A stretch of DNA of 13,178 nucleotides from Rhodospirillales bacterium (GTDB taxonomy: Bacteria > Pseudomonadota > Alphaproteobacteria > UBA828). Of this stretch, positions 7,019 to 13,178 are shown piece after piece. Location: assembly GCA_026712885.1 (NCBI GenBank), contig JAPOPO010000085.1:1-13178 (forward strand). Direction: 5' to 3'. The position numbers were made by a program, and so were the translations under genes. Under the pieces are notes generated by a model that was given only the letters and a program-made list of their open reading frames with translations, searched no databases and was not told the DNA's origin. How positions within the stretch are numbered: position 1 is the first letter of the stretch; each line of letters starts with the position of its first letter.

Positions 7019-7732
7019 ATGAGGGTTGCCGCGACATATCCAATCATCGATTCGGTCGACGCTCGCGCGACTGACACCGCGTTCGACCGGCTCGGCGCTG
7101 TCGGCGTGATCAAATATCTGGCGCCGCATGAATCGCTCGCGCTCGAAGGCGATTCGGCCGATCGCCTCCACCGCGTGCTGAGCGGCACCATCGCCGGCTA
7201 CAAGGCAACGGCGGACGGGCGTCGGCAGATCCTCGCCTTCTTTTTCCCTGGCGATCTGGTGGGCCTCACCGTCGGCGAGCGCTACGCCTACAGCGCCGAA
7301 GCGGTCGATCACGCCAGCGTCCGCTCGGTCCCACACGTACGGCTGAGAGAGCTCGCGGCGCAAACGCCGGCGCTGCAGGAAAGCCTGCTTTCGGCTCTAC
7401 GCCGGGAGGTTGCGGCGGCGCAGGAAAGGCTTCTCTGGCTCGGACGCAAGACGGCGCGGGAGCGACTGGCCGGCTTTCTCCTGGAATGCGATGGCCGCAT
7501 CGGGCAGCGCGACAAGGATGGGCGGCGCTCCGTCCCGTTGCCGATGAGCCAGCTCGAGATCGGCGACTATCTGGGCCTCGCTTCCGAGACGGTCAGCCGG
7601 ACTCTCGCCGAGCTGGTGCGCGACGGCGCCATCGACATCGTGCGGCCCTTCGCCGGCGTCATCATCCGCAACCACCGCCATCTCGAACGGGCGGCGGACG
7701 AGGGCGCGCCACCCGTCAACGCGAGGGTCTGA
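7019..7732 (+). CDS. fixK: CRP/FNR-family transcription regulator, FixK-like
   Basis: A regulator of 237 residues from ATG 7019 (240 if ATG 7010 is used). The N-terminal cyclic-nucleotide-like beta-roll includes FFFPGDLVGLTVGERYAYSA. A long dimerisation helix follows, then a winged helix with MSQLEIGDYLGLASETVSRT. The recognition helix keeps Glu, Ser and Arg (ETVSR), the residues with which FNR-type proteins read TTGA-N6-TCAA sites. The N-terminus has no cysteines, so it does not carry the oxygen-labile 4Fe-4S cluster of FNR/FnrN. The only cysteine seen is in LLECDG. This fits FixK, whose oxygen control comes from FixLJ, and the gene lies directly downstream of fixJ. Expected targets are microaerobic respiration genes such as cbb3 oxidase, none of which is in view. 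Confidence 0.88.
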   Translation: MRVAATYPIIDSVDARATDTAFDRLGAVGVIKYLAPHESLALEGDSADRLHRVLSGTIAGYKATADGRRQILAFFFPGDLVGLTVGERYAYSAEAVDHASVRSVPHVRLRELAAQTPALQESLLSALRREVAAAQERLLWLGRKTARERLAGFLLECDGRIGQRDKDGRRSVPLPMSQLEIGDYLGLASETVSRTLAELVRDGAIDIVRPFAGVIIRNHRHLERAADEGAPPVNARV

Positions 7733-7746
7733 ATAGCGGCAGTGCA

Positions 7747-7761
7747 CCGGGGGACGCCCGG
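7747..7761 (+). terminator. Small GC hairpin after fixK; weak terminator candidate
   Basis: CCGGG (7747-7751) pairs with CCCGG (7757-7761) across a five-base loop, 14 bases after the fixK stop. No T run follows, so Rho-independent termination is doubtful. Confidence 0.25.
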
Positions 7762-7800
7762 CGGCTCGGGCCACGTCCGACCCGGTGATAGACTCGGACG

Positions 7801-8751
7801 ATGACCGCCCTCCCGCTCCGCCTGGCGCGGCTGCTTTCGATTGCCGTCTGCCTGCTCGCTCCGGCCGCCGCCTTGGCTGAATCGGACCCGCCATCGCCGA
7901 CCGACGTCGAGGAGATCGAACGCAGTGCCGCCATGGCCCTCGGGCTTACGGCAACGCCGGACGCCGGCTTGGAGGGCCGGTCCGTTCTGCTCACAATGGC
8001 GGTTCAGGGTCACGCGTCGTCCCAATACCAGTTGGGGCTCATGCTCCTCGAAGGTATGGGAATCGATCGCGACCACGCGGAGGGCATTCGATGGCTTGAG
8101 CGCGCCGCATCCCGGGGCCACGAGGGCGCACTCACCCACCTTGCCAGGATGGCCGCGCGCAGCGACTTGGCGGCGCACCTCGCCCTCGGCTTGATCGCAC
8201 GCGACCACGCCCGCGGCGGCAGGGCCGCCTTGCAGCACCTGGGCGCAGCCGCGGCGGCCGGCGATCCGCAAGGGCTGCTAGCACTGGGCGAACTCTACCG
8301 AGCGGGCGAGGCGGTCGAGACCGACGAGGCATACGCCGCTATCCTGTTCCGCGCCGCCGCGGAAGCCGCCATGAATGCGGTGCAACGCGCACGGCAGGAG
8401 GCAACAGCCGGCATCCTCGGCCCTGACTCCGACGAATGGCTGGAGGTCGCCGTCGCCCGCACGCGCGCCGCGCATGCCTCTCCTTCCGGACGTGACGCGA
8501 CTCGGCCGGAACTCTTCGCACGCTACTGGGTCGGACTGGCGCTCCTGGTCGGCGCCGGCACGATGGTCGACACGCCGCGCGGCATTGCTCACCACCGCGC
8601 TGCCGCCGAGAGCGGTTTCGGTCTCGCCGAGTACAGCTTGGGGGTACTCTACGAGCGGGGCCACGGCCTGCCCCGCGATCCCGATAGCGCGCATCATTGG
8701 TTGGCTCGTGCGGCGGCCCACGGCCACCCGCTTGCCGACCCGGCGCTATAG
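7801..8751 (+). CDS. Secreted Sel1-repeat (TPR-like) protein
   Basis: A 316-residue protein with a signal peptide (basic MTALPLRLAR, hydrophobic core, AAALA before residue 27), so probably periplasmic. The body is helical and carries Sel1-like repeats of about 36 residues. Clear examples are ASSQYQLGLMLLEGMGIDRD (72-91) with WLERAASRGH (98-107), GLLALGELYRAGEAVETDEA (158-177), and AEYSLGVLYERGHGLPRDPD (276-295) with WLARAAAHGH. The more degenerate segments between may be further repeats. Sel1 proteins act as adaptor scaffolds, often in envelope or signalling roles; no partner is named by the sequence. The gene has no clear ribosome site and begins 68 bp after fixK. A six-base inverted repeat ends just before the ATG. 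It converges on the dksA-like gene with eight bases between stops. The exact function is unknown. Confidence 0.82.
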   Translation: MTALPLRLARLLSIAVCLLAPAAALAESDPPSPTDVEEIERSAAMALGLTATPDAGLEGRSVLLTMAVQGHASSQYQLGLMLLEGMGIDRDHAEGIRWLERAASRGHEGALTHLARMAARSDLAAHLALGLIARDHARGGRAALQHLGAAAAAGDPQGLLALGELYRAGEAVETDEAYAAILFRAAAEAAMNAVQRARQEATAGILGPDSDEWLEVAVARTRAAHASPSGRDATRPELFARYWVGLALLVGAGTMVDTPRGIAHHRAAAESGFGLAEYSLGVLYERGHGLPRDPDSAHHWLARAAAHGHPLADPAL

Positions 8752-8759
8752 GAGGGAAA

Positions 8760-9185
8760 TCAGCCGTCGCGGTGGGTGCGTTCGTGGCGCTCGTGGCGCT
8801 CCTGCGCCTCGACGCTGAGGGTCGCGATCGGGCGGGCTTCCAGGCGGCGGATGCTGATGGGCTCGGCTGTTTCCTCGCAATAGCCGTAGGAGCCGTTATC
8901 AATTCGCTGCAGCGCGGACTCGATCTTGGAGATGAGCTTGCGGGCGCGGTCTCGGGTGCGAAGCTGGACCGAGCGCTCCGATTCGACGGCGGCACGATCC
9001 CCCAAGTCGGCCTCGTGCCCGGTATCGAGCCTGAGCTTCTCAAGGGTCGCATCGGTTTCGTTGAGGATATCCTGCCGCCACATTTCCAGCTTGCGCCGGA
9101 AATACTCCCGCATCCGCGGCGACATGAACTCCTCCCTGGTCGTTGGCCTGTACTTGGCCGGGAGCTCTTCTCGCTTCTGCGCCAC
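8760..9185 (-). CDS. dksA: DksA/TraR-family RNA polymerase-binding regulator with degenerate zinc finger
   Basis: DksA binds the secondary channel of RNA polymerase and, with ppGpp, adjusts rRNA and stress promoters. The coiled-coil region holds the tip motif D-x-x-D-x-A (DLGDRA; Asp60 and Asp63 from the GTG at 9185). The C-terminal finger reads YGYCEETAEPISIRRLEARP and continues ATLSVEAQERHE. Only the first of the four zinc cysteines remains; the others are Thr, Ser and Ala. Zinc-free DksA variants are known in alphaproteobacteria and as DksA2 in Pseudomonas, so loss of zinc does not imply loss of function. The start is uncertain. GTG 9185 gives 141 residues, close to relatives. GTG 9233 would add 16 residues. 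ATG 9125 has a good ribosome site (AGGGAGG five bases upstream) but would drop the conserved-looking YRPTTREEF segment. The gene is monocistronic in view. Confidence 0.88.
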   Translation of the reverse strand: MAQKREELPAKYRPTTREEFMSPRMREYFRRKLEMWRQDILNETDATLEKLRLDTGHEADLGDRAAVESERSVQLRTRDRARKLISKIESALQRIDNGSYGYCEETAEPISIRRLEARPIATLSVEAQERHERHERTHRDG

Positions 9186-9296
9186 TGCCTTGCCGCATCC
9201 CCCTTGAAATGGGCGCGGAGTATAGGAATGCACCGGCGCCTCGGCAAGGCATTCTGACGCTCCTCCACGACCACGATGGCGATGCCCGCTTGGCGC

Positions 9297-9330
9297 CAGT
9301 TTTTTATCTTGTTCAATATCTTAGATGTGA
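9297..9330. other. AT-rich island between dksA and the DUF3553 gene
   Basis: A stretch rich in A and T (for example GTTTTTTATCTTG and CAATATCTTAGATG) in otherwise GC-rich DNA, in the divergent gap between dksA and the DUF3553 gene. It is the likeliest place for promoters of either gene, but I cannot define clear -35/-10 pairs. Confidence 0.3.
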
Positions 9331-9447
9331 TTCTTGGCATGGCCCGGAGAGCGCTGCCGACCGGAAATGGTCGACGGAGCATCGCGCGGCTATCATGCGG
9401 GAGGCGCAGGTAGGACGCCGCGGCGAGCGATCGGAGTGAGGAAGGCG

Positions 9448-9645
9448 ATGGTCGAAGGCCTCGCACCGGGCGACTGGGTCAGGAACCCGCAGGCGCCGGA
9501 CTGGGGGCTCGGTCAGGTGCAGTCGGTGATCGGTGATCGGGTGACGGCGAATTTCGAGAACGCCGGCAAGCGTCTAATTAACGCCGCCGTGGTCAGCCTC
9601 ACCAAGGTCGAATCGCCCGCGCGGCCGGATGAAGACCTGTTCTGA
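9448..9645 (+). CDS. DUF3553 family small protein
   Basis: A 65-residue protein. The core, PGDWVRNPQAPDWGLGQVQS, followed by a stretch ending NFENAGKRLI, matches the DUF3553 family, a small beta-rich domain common in alphaproteobacteria and related in look to the CarD/UvrD-tail style of domain that contacts nucleic-acid machinery. The function is not established. ATG 9448 has GAGGAAGG two bases upstream, somewhat close but rich in purines. Longer in-frame upstream extensions have no family similarity. It is divergent from dksA and followed by a hairpin, so it is probably a single-gene unit. Confidence 0.8.
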   Translation: MVEGLAPGDWVRNPQAPDWGLGQVQSVIGDRVTANFENAGKRLINAAVVSLTKVESPARPDEDLF

Positions 9646-9656
9646 GCGACCCGTAT

Positions 9657-9674
9657 CGCCGCCTTGAGGTGGCG
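9657..9674 (+). terminator. Hairpin after the DUF3553 gene; possible terminator
   Basis: CGCCGCC (9657-9663) pairs with GGTGGCG (9668-9674) with one G-T wobble and a TTGA loop, starting 12 bases after the stop codon. No T tract follows, so it is either a weak terminator or an RNA 3'-end stabiliser. Confidence 0.35.
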
Positions 9675-9863
9675 CGCACAGAGGCCGAATTTCAAACTAG
9701 GTCTCGACCGTTGCCTGGCTAGGTGTTAGGCATCGAAGCCAGTTCGTCACACTGCCCGCCGTTCCAGGCGGACCAGCATCGTCGGAGACCGTGAGTGGCC
9801 CTATCGGGCGGAAATCAGGCACCCAGACACCCCGGCAGCGGGCGGCGCAGAGCGCGCTACACC

Positions 9864-9871
9864 GAGAAGGG
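9864..9871 (+). promoter_or_regulatory. Ribosome binding site deciding the formate dehydrogenase beta start
   Basis: GAGAAGGG at 9864-9871 lies seven bases before the GTG at 9879. The longer reading from GTG 9795 adds a low-complexity basic leader with no family similarity. Confidence 0.55.
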
Positions 9872-9878
9872 CCGGCAG

Positions 9879-11495
9879 GTGGAACCAGCAGCGCAGAAGG
9901 AAATTCGTGCGTTGTTGGGGGACGAGCCCAGGCGCCACGACCTGCTCATCGAGCACCTGCACGGGATCCAGGACCATTACGGCTGCCTATCCGCCCGCCA
10001 TCTCGCCGCGCTCGCGGCCGAGATGCGCCTCGCCATGGCTGAGGTCTACGAGGTCGCGACCTTCTACGCTCATTTTGACGTCGTGATGGAGAGCGAGAGC
10101 CCGCCCCCGCCGCTCACGGTCCGGGTCTGCGACAGCCTTACCTGCGAATGCCTCGGCGCGCCTGCGCTGCTGGATGCGCTCCCCGGCGCGGCGGGCGACG
10201 GCGTGCGGGTGGTGCGCGCGCCCTGCATGGGCCGCTGCGAGGAGGCGCCGGTGGCCGAGGTCGGCCATCGTCACGTTACCGAAGCGACTGTCGATTCGAT
10301 CCTCGCCTGTATCGAGGGGGAAGAGCACTCACCGGCAATTCCCCCCTACATCGATTTCGACGCCTATGTCGCAGACGGCGGCTACACCGTGCTCAAGGAG
10401 TGCCTGTCGGGCGCGCGCTCCGTCAACGACGTGATTGCGGCACTGGAGGAGAGCGGCCTCAAGGGCAAGGGCGGCGCGGGCTTCCCGACCGGGCGCAAGT
10501 GGCGCTTCGTCCGTGCCGAGACCGGCCCCCGGCTGATGGCGGTGAATGCCGACGAAGGCGAGCCTGGCACCATCAAGGACCGGGTCTACATGGAGCAGGA
10601 CCCGCATCGCTTCCTCGAAGGCACGCTGATCGCCGGCTGGGCCGTGGAAGCCGCCGAGTGCTACATCTATCTCCGCGACGAGTATCCGGGCATTCGCGAA
10701 GTGCTGCTGGAGGAGATCGCGAAGCTCGACGCCGCGGGCCTCACGGTCCAGACCAAGCTCATCCTCCGCCGGGGCGCGGGCGCCTACATCTGCGGCGAGG
10801 AGTCCGCGATGCTGGAGAGCATCGAGGGCAAGCGGGGAGAGCCCCGGCACAAGCCCCCCTTCCCGTCCCAGGTCGGCCTCTGGGGCCGGCCCACGCTGAT
10901 CAACAACGTCGAAACGCTCCATTGGGTGCGCGACATCCTGGAGCAAGGGCCGCACTGGTTCGCTGATGAAGGCCGCAACGGGCGCTCGGGTTTCCACAGC
11001 TTCTCGGTGTCGGGCCGGGTGAAGGAGCCCGGCGTCAAGCGCGCGCCGGCCGGCATCACCATGAACGAGCTGCTGGCCGAATACTGCGGCGGCATGGCCG
11101 ACGGCCACAGCTTCCGCGCCTACCTGCCCGGCGGCGCCTCGGGCGGCATTCTGCCCGCCTCCATGGCCGATCTTCCGCTCGACTTCGGCACCCTAGAGGA
11201 ACATGGCTGCTTCATCGGCTCGGCCGCAGTCGTGGTGCTTTCCGACAAGGACGACTTGAAAAGCGCGGCCCTCAACCTGATGCGGTTCTTCGAAGACGAG
11301 AGCTGCGGGCAGTGCACACCCTGTCGAGTCGGCTGTGAGAAGGCGGTCGGCCTGATGAGCGGCGACCGCTGGGATGGGCCACTCCTGCGTGAGCTGAGCG
11401 CAGCCATGGCCGACGCCTCGATTTGCGGGCTTGGGCAGGCGGCGCCGAACCCGTTGCTCTCCATCCTGCGCTACTTCCCGGAGGAGCTCGCATGA
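9879..11495 (+). CDS. fdsB: NAD-dependent formate dehydrogenase beta subunit (fused NuoE-NuoF type)
   Basis: A 538-residue diaphorase subunit that passes electrons from formate to NAD. The NuoE-like N-terminal third (about 1-145) has a thioredoxin-fold 2Fe-2S site: Cys84 and Cys89 (CDSLTC), then Cys116 and Cys120 (CMGRC). The NuoF-like part has the FMN motif GLKGKGGAGFPTGRKW (193-208), NADEGEPG (223-230), the NADH/FMN motif GAGAYICGEESAM (299-311), an SLBB-like stretch near 374-400, and a 4Fe-4S site with Cys476, Cys479, Cys482 (ESCGQCTPC) and Cys516 (SICGLG). In other bacteria these two parts are separate FdsG and FdsB subunits; the fused form is known, for example in Methylobacterium formate dehydrogenase 1. 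GTG 9879 is chosen on its ribosome site. The stop overlaps the alpha-subunit start as ATGA, so the two are translationally coupled. A NuoF-type subunit of a hydrogenase is excluded by the following gene. Confidence 0.93.
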   Translation: MEPAAQKEIRALLGDEPRRHDLLIEHLHGIQDHYGCLSARHLAALAAEMRLAMAEVYEVATFYAHFDVVMESESPPPPLTVRVCDSLTCECLGAPALLDALPGAAGDGVRVVRAPCMGRCEEAPVAEVGHRHVTEATVDSILACIEGEEHSPAIPPYIDFDAYVADGGYTVLKECLSGARSVNDVIAALEESGLKGKGGAGFPTGRKWRFVRAETGPRLMAVNADEGEPGTIKDRVYMEQDPHRFLEGTLIAGWAVEAAECYIYLRDEYPGIREVLLEEIAKLDAAGLTVQTKLILRRGAGAYICGEESAMLESIEGKRGEPRHKPPFPSQVGLWGRPTLINNVETLHWVRDILEQGPHWFADEGRNGRSGFHSFSVSGRVKEPGVKRAPAGITMNELLAEYCGGMADGHSFRAYLPGGASGGILPASMADLPLDFGTLEEHGCFIGSAAVVVLSDKDDLKSAALNLMRFFEDESCGQCTPCRVGCEKAVGLMSGDRWDGPLLRELSAAMADASICGLGQAAPNPLLSILRYFPEELA

Positions 11496-13178
11496 GCGAC
11501 GTCATCCGCTTCACCCTCGACGGCCAGGCGGTCGCCGCGCAGCCGGACGAGACCATCTGGCAGGTCGCCAAGCGGAACGGGATCGACATTCCCCACCTCT
11601 GCTACACGCCCGAGCCCGGCTACCGGCCAGACGGCAACTGCCGGGTCTGCATGGTGGAGATCGAGGGCGAGCGGGTGCTCGCGGCCTCCTGCATCCGCAA
11701 GCCGGCGGACGGGATGGTGGTCCGCGTCGATGCGGAGCGTGCGGTGCGCTCCCGCGACATGGTGATGGAGCTGCTGCTCGCCGATCAGCCTCCGCCAGAG
11801 TCCAGCCACGACCCGTCCTGCGAGCTCTGGGACTGGGCGGGGACCATGGGTCTCTCGACCAGTCGCTTCGAAGCGCGGCAGTCGCCTGCACCCGACCTCA
11901 CTCACGCCGCGATGGCGGTCAATCTCGACGCCTGCATCCATTGCACGCGCTGCGTGCGTGCCTGCCGCGAGGTGCAGGTCAACGACGTGATCGGCATGGC
12001 GGGCCGGGGCGTGCGCAACAAGATCGTCTTCGACTTCGACGATCCGATGGGCGAGAGCACCTGCGTGGCTTGCGGCGAATGCGTGCAGGCCTGCCCCACC
12101 GGCGCGCTGATGCCGGCCAAGGAGGTCGGCAAGGAGACGCCGGCCAAGCAGGTCGACAGCGTCTGCCCCTACTGCGGCGTCGGCTGCCAGCTCACCTTCA
12201 ACGTCAAGGACAACAAGATTCTCTGGGTGGACGGCAGGGACGGCCCGGCCACCCACGGCCGGCTCTGCGTCAAGGGCCGTTTCGGCTTCGACTACGTCAA
12301 TCACCGGCACCGGCTGACCACGCCGCTGATCCGCCGGGAAGACGCGCCGAAGTCGGCCGATATCGACATAGACCCGGCCAACCCCTTCACCCACTTCCGG
12401 GAGGCCAGTTGGGACGAAGCACTTGAGGTAGCGGCGGCGGGACTCCGGCAGATTCGCGACCGGCACGGCCCGGGCGCGCTCGCCGGCTTCGGCTCCGCCA
12501 AGGGATCGAACGAGGAGGCCTATCTCTTCCAGAAGCTGGTGCGCGCGGGCTTCGGCACCAACAATGTCGATCATTGCACAAGGCTCTGCCACGCCTCGTC
12601 GGTGGCGGCGTTGCTCGAATGCATCGGCTCCGGTGCGGTCACCGCAAGCTTCAATCAGGTCGAGCATTCCGACGTCATCATCGTGATCGGCGCCCAGCCC
12701 ACCGCGAATCACCCAGTCGCCGCAACCTTCTTCAAGAACGCGGCAAAGCGCGGCGCGAATCTGATCGTGATCGATCCGCGCGGCTCGGCGCTCTCCCGCC
12801 ACGCGAGCCACTTCATGCAGTTCAAGCCGGGCACGGACGTGGCGCTGCTCAACGCGCTGATGCACGTCATCGTCGAGGAGGAGCTTTACGACCGGCAATA
12901 CGTCTCGGCCCACACGGAGGGATTCGAGCAGCTCCGGAACCACCTCAAGGACTACGCGCCGGAGGAGATGGGACCGCTCTGCGGAATCGAGCCCGACGTC
13001 CTGCGCGAGGTCGCGCGCCTCTACGGACGCGCCGAGGCGGCGATCATTTTCTGGGGCATGGGCATTTCCCAGCACATCCACGGCACCGACAATGCGCGCT
13101 GCCTGATCTCTCTGGCGCTGATCGCCGGCCAGGTGGGCCGCCCCGGCACCGGCCTGCACCCGCTGCGCGGGCAGAACA
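11492..13178 (+). CDS. fdhF: Formate dehydrogenase alpha (catalytic Mo/W) subunit, first 562 residues
   Basis: The open frame runs off the right edge. It starts at ATG 11492 with GAGGAG five bases upstream, overlapping the beta stop. The N-terminal 2Fe-2S ferredoxin domain has Cys37, Cys50, Cys53 and Cys67. Two ferredoxin-type 4Fe-4S clusters follow: Cys148/151/154/158 and Cys191/194/197/201. The molybdopterin-oxidoreductase domain begins with a 4Fe-4S site, Cys225, Cys228, Cys232 (CPYCGVGC) and Cys259. The metal ligand is Cys366 (codon TGC at 12587-12589) in DHCTRLCHAS, next to His367, so this is a cysteine rather than selenocysteine enzyme. In place of the NuoG-like His/Cys3 cluster there is only His106 and Cys110 (HDPSCELWDW). 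The enzyme oxidises formate to CO2 in the cytosol; there is no Tat signal. It forms a complex with the beta subunit. An FdsD-like or accessory gene may follow outside the window. Confidence 0.94.
   Translation, partial: MSDVIRFTLDGQAVAAQPDETIWQVAKRNGIDIPHLCYTPEPGYRPDGNCRVCMVEIEGERVLAASCIRKPADGMVVRVDAERAVRSRDMVMELLLADQPPPESSHDPSCELWDWAGTMGLSTSRFEARQSPAPDLTHAAMAVNLDACIHCTRCVRACREVQVNDVIGMAGRGVRNKIVFDFDDPMGESTCVACGECVQACPTGALMPAKEVGKETPAKQVDSVCPYCGVGCQLTFNVKDNKILWVDGRDGPATHGRLCVKGRFGFDYVNHRHRLTTPLIRREDAPKSADIDIDPANPFTHFREASWDEALEVAAAGLRQIRDRHGPGALAGFGSAKGSNEEAYLFQKLVRAGFGTNNVDHCTRLCHASSVAALLECIGSGAVTASFNQVEHSDVIIVIGAQPTANHPVAATFFKNAAKRGANLIVIDPRGSALSRHASHFMQFKPGTDVALLNALMHVIVEEELYDRQYVSAHTEGFEQLRNHLKDYAPEEMGPLCGIEPDVLREVARLYGRAEAAIIFWGMGISQHIHGTDNARCLISLALIAGQVGRPGTGLHPLRGQN

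Noticed and set aside
8752..8759. Search for a terminator between the convergent Sel1 and dksA genes.
   Set aside because: Only eight bases separate the stops and no hairpin with a T run was found there.
9330..9360. A sigma-54-like TGGCAT...TGC pattern upstream of the DUF3553 gene.
   Set aside because: The spacing between the GG and GC elements does not fit the -24/-12 rule.
8339..9466. A minus-strand frame of 375 codons whose first part (from 9340) lies in the dksA/DUF3553 gap.
   Set aside because: Only the first 50 or so codons fall in non-coding DNA; the rest is a shadow of dksA and the Sel1 gene, and no family is recognised.
12587..12589. Possible selenocysteine at the Mo-ligand position of the formate dehydrogenase.
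   Set aside because: The codon is TGC, so cysteine is encoded.
11471..13159. A 562-codon open frame on the minus strand opposite the formate dehydrogenase alpha gene.
   Set aside because: It mirrors the plus-strand gene, has low-complexity Arg/Ala/Gly-rich translation and no domain. Long antisense frames are common in GC-rich coding DNA.

Overview
This is a GC-rich window whose genes point to a free-living alphaproteobacterium. The main evidence is a soluble FixL/FixJ pair with a FixK-type regulator, a DksA that has lost most of its zinc cysteines, a DUF3553 protein, and a soluble Mo/Fe-S formate dehydrogenase with a fused NuoE-NuoF beta subunit. The exact order cannot be fixed from the sequence; a Rhodospirillales- or Rhizobiales-like lineage is my inference. 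I see no tRNA, rRNA, insertion sequence, CRISPR array or phage gene. Base composition and gene style look uniform, so this looks like chromosomal backbone rather than an island.

Left part (1-4410). A truncated aquaporin gene runs leftward off the window edge. It is divergent from an N-methylhydantoinase A/oxoprolinase-family gene, followed at once by a zinc-dependent alcohol dehydrogenase. A formamidase-like alpha/beta hydrolase converges on them from the other strand. The region between the aquaporin and hydantoinase genes holds a perfect 10-bp inverted repeat that also forms a tandem 8-bp repeat, a good operator candidate. The hydantoinase A gene has no adjacent HyuB partner.

Middle (4529-7732). 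A SCO1/SenC copper chaperone, the oxygen-sensor kinase FixL and its response regulator FixJ form a tight operon. A CRP/FNR-family FixK-like gene follows, with an imperfect palindrome upstream that is placed like a FixJ-binding site. Together they form a low-oxygen signalling cascade joined to a protein that normally helps build the CuA (and in some bacteria cbb3) oxidase. A secreted Sel1-repeat protein follows at 7801-8751.

Right part (8760-13178). A DksA-family transcription factor lies on the minus strand and a small DUF3553 protein on the plus strand. The beta subunit and the first 562 residues of the catalytic alpha subunit of a soluble NAD-dependent formate dehydrogenase then run off the right edge. 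The alpha subunit uses cysteine, not selenocysteine, at the Mo site. It seems to lack the His/Cys3 cluster found in NuoG-like N-termini.

I found no wholly unknown multi-gene system. The items most worth a second look are the sco-fixLJ coupling, the orphan hydantoinase A with its palindromic operator and dehydrogenase partner, the putative FixJ site, and the changes in cluster or metal ligands in FdhA and DksA.
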